Below are positions 32,226 to 35,615 of a stretch of 35,615 nucleotides of DNA, piece after piece. This stretch comes from Sulfuritalea sp. (GTDB lineage: Bacteria > Pseudomonadota > Gammaproteobacteria > Burkholderiales > Rhodocyclaceae): NCBI GenBank assembly GCA_030651305.1, contig JAUSCI010000007.1:1-35615 (forward strand), in the 5' to 3' direction. Every line of letters starts with the position of its first letter. Position 1 is the first letter of the stretch. A model generated the notes under the pieces. That model was not told where the DNA came from and ran no database searches. It saw nothing but the letters and a program-made list of their open reading frames with translations. The translations under genes and the position numbers were made by a program.

Positions 32226-33257
32226 ATGCCACTTGCGCTCGCTCTGGTGGCGTCGGCCTTGATTCATGCTGCCGCGTTGTTGGGGCCGGGCTGGGTCTTG
32301 CCCGGAACCAATGAAGGCGAACCTCCGCCAACCATCGATGCGGTCCTGGTCAAGCCGGCGGCACGCTCGGAGCCCGCTCCTGTCGCCAGACCGGCGCCGA
32401 GATTTCCCGTCGACAAGCCACGGCCGCAGCCTGTGGCTGCAGCAATCCCTGCGGCCACAGCACCACCCGCGCCCGTTGTGGTTGAGGCCGCACCGGTTTC
32501 CGCACCGGCTGAGACGCTCCCGGTCGCCGTACCGCCAGCGCCGTCCGCAGGGGATACCGCCCCCGGCTCCGCCGGAGGCATAACTCTTGTCCCGGTGGCT
32601 CCAGCCCCGGTCGGAATCGCCCTGCCGGGCAAGGGGAGCATGCGTTACGTCATTACGCGCGGGGAAGGCGGCTTCGTGGTTGGTCAAGCGGTGCATACAT
32701 GGGAACACGACGGCTTCACCTACACGCTGCAAAGCGTGACCGAAACCACCGGGCTGGCAGCCATTTTCAAGCCGGCGCGAGTGGTGCAGAGCAGCCAGGG
32801 CGAGGTAACGGCGGAGGGGTTCAAGCCGCACGAGTTTCGCCATGAACGCGTCGGCGGGCTGGATACGGCAAGCTTCGACTGGGCGCGCCGCGTGGTCGCC
32901 TACGCCGGACGCGAGGACAGCGTTGCCGCCGGTGCGCAGGACATGCTCTCGATGTATTACCAGATCGTGCTGCTGGCGCCGGTCGCTGGTGTGCTGGACA
33001 TACCGATCGCCACCGGGCGCAAGCTGGAAAACTATCGTTTCGAAATTCTCGGAGAAGAAGTCGTAACGCTGCCGACACGTGAGCGCCGGGCATTGCGCGT
33101 GAGAATTCGAAGCGGCAATGACACCATCGAACTATGGCTGGGTGTTGGCAAAGGCGCCGACATGCGCGGCCTGCCATTGAAAATCCGTTTCACCGACCGC
33201 AAGGGCGAAATCTTCGATCAGCTCGCTGACGAGATCGACATTCAGGAAACCCAATGA
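32226..33257 (+). CDS. DUF3108-family envelope protein
   Basis: 343 aa from ATG 32226; a TTG at 32208 overlapping the purN stop is possible. The N-terminal hydrophobic segment (LALALVASALIHAAALLGPG) looks like an uncleaved anchor, followed by a 110-residue Pro/Ala-rich linker as in TonB-like proteins. The C-terminal ~200 residues are the DUF3108 domain (SMRYVITRGEGGFVVGQAVH through LWLGVGKGADMRGLPLKIRF), likely periplasmic and beta-rich. Function unknown. Overlaps the next gene by ATGA. Confidence 0.85.
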   Translation: MPLALALVASALIHAAALLGPGWVLPGTNEGEPPPTIDAVLVKPAARSEPAPVARPAPRFPVDKPRPQPVAAAIPAATAPPAPVVVEAAPVSAPAETLPVAVPPAPSAGDTAPGSAGGITLVPVAPAPVGIALPGKGSMRYVITRGEGGFVVGQAVHTWEHDGFTYTLQSVTETTGLAAIFKPARVVQSSQGEVTAEGFKPHEFRHERVGGLDTASFDWARRVVAYAGREDSVAAGAQDMLSMYYQIVLLAPVAGVLDIPIATGRKLENYRFEILGEEVVTLPTRERRALRVRIRSGNDTIELWLGVGKGADMRGLPLKIRFTDRKGEIFDQLADEIDIQETQ

Positions 33258-34714
33258 CAATTCCCTCAAGACCCCCCTTCAAGAACCGGGCCGGCAGCAT
33301 CAACGACGACCGCAAGCACGGCAAACCACGCCGCCCGGCGGCGGGTGCCAGCGAAGCGCCGGCCGTTGCAGACGGTCTCGCCGCCGATCTGCTGAATGCG
33401 GCGGTCGCGGCCAGCGCACAGCTATTGACCTTTGTCCTGCCGGCCGATGCGGCTTTGTCGGCGTTTTTCCGGGTGCGCAAGAGCGGCGCCAGGGACCGCG
33501 CCTTCATCGCCGAGACTGCCTATGCCGTGCTGCGCCGCAAGCGCCTGCTGGAACGCCTTGCGGCGACCGGACCGAACCTGGAGCCGGCCTTTCTGGCGCC
33601 CGGCGCGACGCCCAAGCGCGGACCAAGGAACGCAACCGCGGTGGCCGGGCCGCGTCGCATCTCCCCGCGTGAATTGGTCCTGCTGTCGTTGTCGCGCGTG
33701 CGCGGCATGTCGCAACGCCAGCTGGAAGGCGCACTGCTGCCCGGCGAAGCCGAATGGCTGGCGGACATCCGGCGTCAGCCGGAGCCGGAACTGACGCTGG
33801 CCGAGCAACTGGATTTTCCCGACTGGCTGGTCGAGCGACTGGCACCGCGCATGTCGCCGGAGGAACTGCTGGTCCTGGCGCGCGCCCTGAACACGCCGGC
33901 GCCGCTCGACCTGCGCGTGAATACGCTGAAGGCGGAGCGAGACGGCGTGATCAAGCGCCTCGCCGCCGACGGCATCGTAGCCACCCCCTGTCCGTATTCG
34001 CCGCTCGGCCTGCGGCTGAAGACCAAGCCCTACCTGCAGAAGCATCCAGCCTATCTCGACGGCAGCATCGAAGTGCAGGACGAAGGCTCGCAGTTGCTGG
34101 GCTTCCTGCTGGCGCCCAAGCGCGGCGAGATGGTGGTGGATTTCTGCGCCGGTGCCGGCGGCAAGACGCTGATCCTCGGCGCCATGATGCGCTCCACCGG
34201 CCGCCTGTATGCCTTTGACGTAGCGGACAAGCGGCTGGCCAAGCTGAAGCCGCGCGCCGCCCGCGCCGGACTGTCGAACGTGCATCCGGCTTGCCTGTCG
34301 GGCGAGAATGACACGCGGGTGAAGCGGCTGCAGGGCAAGGCGGATCGCGTGCTGGTCGATGCGCCTTGCTCGGGCCTGGGCACCTTGCGCCGCAACCCCG
34401 ACCTCAAATGGCGGCAGTCGGCGCGGAGCGTGGATGAACTCACCGTCAAGCAGGCCGCCATTCTCGCTGCCGCGGCGAAATTGCTGAGGCCCGGCGGGCG
34501 GCTGGTGTATGCCACCTGCAGCATCCTGGCGGAAGAGAACGAAGGCATCGTGGACACCTTCCTTGCCAGCCATGCCGATTTCCATCGCCTGTCGGCGCAG
34601 GAGGTTCTGGCGGCGCAGGGCATAGTCATCGACTGCGGCGAGGACATGCGCCTGTCGCCGCAGAAACATGGCACCGACGCCTTCTATGCGGCCGTGCTGG
34701 AACGCGCCAAATGA
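33254..34714 (+). CDS. RsmB/NOP-family RNA (cytosine-5-)-methyltransferase
   Basis: 486 aa. The N-terminal helical NusB-like part (about 40-200) follows a basic Pro/Lys tail. The class I methyltransferase domain has motif I VVDFCAGAGGKT, motif IV DAPCSGLGTLRRNPDLKW with C372, and motif VI YATCS with the catalytic C422. The two-cysteine mechanism is that of m5C rRNA methyltransferases; RsmB acts on 16S C967, and this paralogue may have the same or a related target. The organism's true rsmB usually lies next to fmt, so I withhold the symbol. Overlaps its neighbours on both sides by ATGA. Confidence 0.9.
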   Translation: MTIPSRPPFKNRAGSINDDRKHGKPRRPAAGASEAPAVADGLAADLLNAAVAASAQLLTFVLPADAALSAFFRVRKSGARDRAFIAETAYAVLRRKRLLERLAATGPNLEPAFLAPGATPKRGPRNATAVAGPRRISPRELVLLSLSRVRGMSQRQLEGALLPGEAEWLADIRRQPEPELTLAEQLDFPDWLVERLAPRMSPEELLVLARALNTPAPLDLRVNTLKAERDGVIKRLAADGIVATPCPYSPLGLRLKTKPYLQKHPAYLDGSIEVQDEGSQLLGFLLAPKRGEMVVDFCAGAGGKTLILGAMMRSTGRLYAFDVADKRLAKLKPRAARAGLSNVHPACLSGENDTRVKRLQGKADRVLVDAPCSGLGTLRRNPDLKWRQSARSVDELTVKQAAILAAAAKLLRPGGRLVYATCSILAEENEGIVDTFLASHADFHRLSAQEVLAAQGIVIDCGEDMRLSPQKHGTDAFYAAVLERAK

Positions 34715-35253
34715 GAAGGCTGCTTGCCGCGCTGCTACTGTGCCTGACAGTCGGCGCTGGCGCTACAGTGTTGCCGGCGACGGGCACTGTCGAGGTGCTG
34801 TTCACGCCATGGGACGATGCCGAAGGCGCCATCGTGCGGGCACTGGGCGAGGCTCGGCAGAACATTCATGTGCAGGCCTACCTGCTCAGCAGCCGGTCGA
34901 TTGCCAGGGCGCTGCAGGACGCCCATGCGCGCGGCGTCGCGGTCGAGGTGCTGGCCGATCGCGAGATGGTGACCAAGGGCGACAAGTCACTGGTTCCAAG
35001 CCTCGCGGCCGAGGGCATTCCGGTCTGGCTGGAAACTCGCTATGCCATTGCGCACAACAAGGTGCTCCTGATCGACGCTCTCGGCGCCCATGGTATTGTC
35101 ATCACCGGCAGCTACAATTTCACCTGGTCGGCGCAGGCACGCAATGCGGAGAATCTGCTGATTCTGCGCGACAATCCGGCGCTGGTGCGGCGCTACCTGG
35201 AGAATTGGCAGCGCCATCGGGACGAAGCGCAGAAAATGAACGGAGGCCAATGA
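34711..35253 (+). CDS. Phospholipase D-family protein (single HKD, Nuc-like)
   Basis: 180 aa with a signal peptide (MRRLLAALLLCLTVGAGATV). One HKD motif H115-x-K117-x4-D122 with G133-S134-x-N136 follows, as in the periplasmic endonuclease Nuc and BfiI-like enzymes, which act as dimers. A secreted nuclease or phosphodiesterase is likely; the family is also loosely annotated as cardiolipin synthase-like. Start overlaps the methyltransferase stop (ATGA); last gene of the operon. The signal-peptide codons contain a partial copy of the dispersed motif (AGTCGGCGCTGGCG at 34749). Confidence 0.87.
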   Translation: MRRLLAALLLCLTVGAGATVLPATGTVEVLFTPWDDAEGAIVRALGEARQNIHVQAYLLSSRSIARALQDAHARGVAVEVLADREMVTKGDKSLVPSLAAEGIPVWLETRYAIAHNKVLLIDALGAHGIVITGSYNFTWSAQARNAENLLILRDNPALVRRYLENWQRHRDEAQKMNGGQ

Positions 35254-35275
35254 CATGAGATTGCAGAAGAAAAAT

Positions 35276-35434
35276 GGGGCCAGGCGCAAATTGAATTGAA
35301 AGTCGGCGCTGGCGAGACGGCGCGGGAGAGAAGCGAAATGGGGAATTCGGATGCACGTCGGTGCGTTGTCGGACTGGCGATACTGCTGGCGGTGGGGTCG
35401 GCGGGGCGCTGGAAAACAATCCGACCCTGGCCCC
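35276..35434. repeat. GGGGCCAGG inverted repeats flanking a short insertion-like segment
   Basis: GGGGCCAGG (35276-35284) and CCTGGCCCC (35426-35434), with AT-rich tails AAATT/TTAAT, bracket about 140 bp without recognised genes. The bracketed part contains dispersed motif copy F. Could be ends of a small non-autonomous element or a REP-like relic. Confidence 0.45.
35299..35322 (+). repeat. Dispersed 24-bp motif, copy F
   Basis: AAA-GTCGGCGCTGGCGAGACGGC-G; identical over 24 bases to copy E inside mutL, but here in intergenic DNA. Confidence 0.7.
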
Positions 35435-35455
35435 TTTAATTGTTGGCACTACTCG

Positions 35456-35615
35456 ATGTTCTTCGTCGGCCAGGAAGGCACGGCCAGTAGTTTCCGGGGC
35501 GTGCAGGATGTCATTGAGGCCCAGGGCCTGTTCAGTTCGTTCTACAGCGACCGGGGCAGCCACTACTGGCACACGCCGGAGGCGGACGGCAAGGTCGACA
35601 AGGAGAACCTCACCC
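35456..35615 (+). mobile_element. ISNCY-family transposase, internal fragment
   Basis: From ATG 35456 to the window edge the frame reads MFFVGQEGTASSFRGVQDVI, EAQGLFSSFYSDRGSHYW and HTPEADGKVDKENLT. This is the central part of ISNCY-type DDE transposases, including the second catalytic aspartate in SDRGSHYW. The N-terminal HTH and the first catalytic D are missing upstream, where the sequence turns into unrelated intergenic DNA, so the element is 5'-truncated. It continues beyond the window. Confidence 0.8.

Noticed and set aside
1-35615. CRISPR array
   Set aside because: No regularly spaced direct repeats with unique spacers and no cas genes were seen.

Overview
The window looks like a chromosomal segment of a GC-rich betaproteobacterium, most likely of the Rhodocyclales/Sterolibacterium-Sulfuritalea kind. 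I base this on family resemblance of the core proteins and on gene order (dxs-ispA-xseB beside a Rieske oxygenase; purM divergent from a PerM-type permease with hda next to it; miaA-mutL; purN). No database search was possible.

Layout. 1-7000: the start of dxs, then ispA and xseB, all reading left, divergent from a Rieske mono/dioxygenase and an EamA-type exporter. After these come a left-reading pair: a ThDP-dependent acetolactate-synthase-like enzyme and a KSTD-like FAD dehydrogenase. 7000-14500: a secreted coiled-coil protein; a lipoprotein / ECF sigma / anti-sigma operon with its own ECF-type promoter; a PAS sensor histidine kinase; a short-chain dehydrogenase; an alpha/beta hydrolase; and an RraA/HMG-aldolase-like protein. 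14500-23450: an accessory stretch. It holds a RelE/ParE remnant, an intact VapBC pair, a frameshifted ihfB copy, the C-terminal end of a tyrosine integrase, and a class II Fic protein whose promoter lies between two copies of a direct repeat. It continues with a DUF1016 nuclease remnant and a four-gene left-reading cluster (DUF6398, an unknown protein, UPF0149/SEC-C, CcbP-type calcium-binding protein). A TumE/TumA-type toxin-antitoxin pair, an unknown basic protein and an excisionase-like HTH protein follow. The stretch ends in about 500 bp of nested hairpins next to tRNA-Ser(GCU). 23450-35250: conserved core genes: a HAD phosphatase, hda, a PerM permease, purM, miaA, mutL, a DedA protein, a lipoprotein, purN, a DUF3108 protein, an RsmB-like rRNA methyltransferase and a PLD-family protein. 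35450-35615: the middle of an ISNCY-type transposase that runs off the window.

Together, the two flanks are housekeeping blocks (isoprenoid supply, mismatch repair, tRNA modification, purine synthesis), mostly in tightly overlapping operons. The middle is a decayed, island-like region rich in toxin-antitoxin systems that abuts the 3' end of a tRNA-Ser gene. The most unusual signals are non-coding: (i) a dispersed ~24-bp motif with core GTCGGCGCTGGCGAGACGGC, present in at least six copies in intergenic DNA, at gene ends and inside mutL; (ii) the nested hairpin array at 22879-23198; (iii) the repeat-flanked fic promoter; and (iv) GC-rich palindromes inside the 5' end of miaA.
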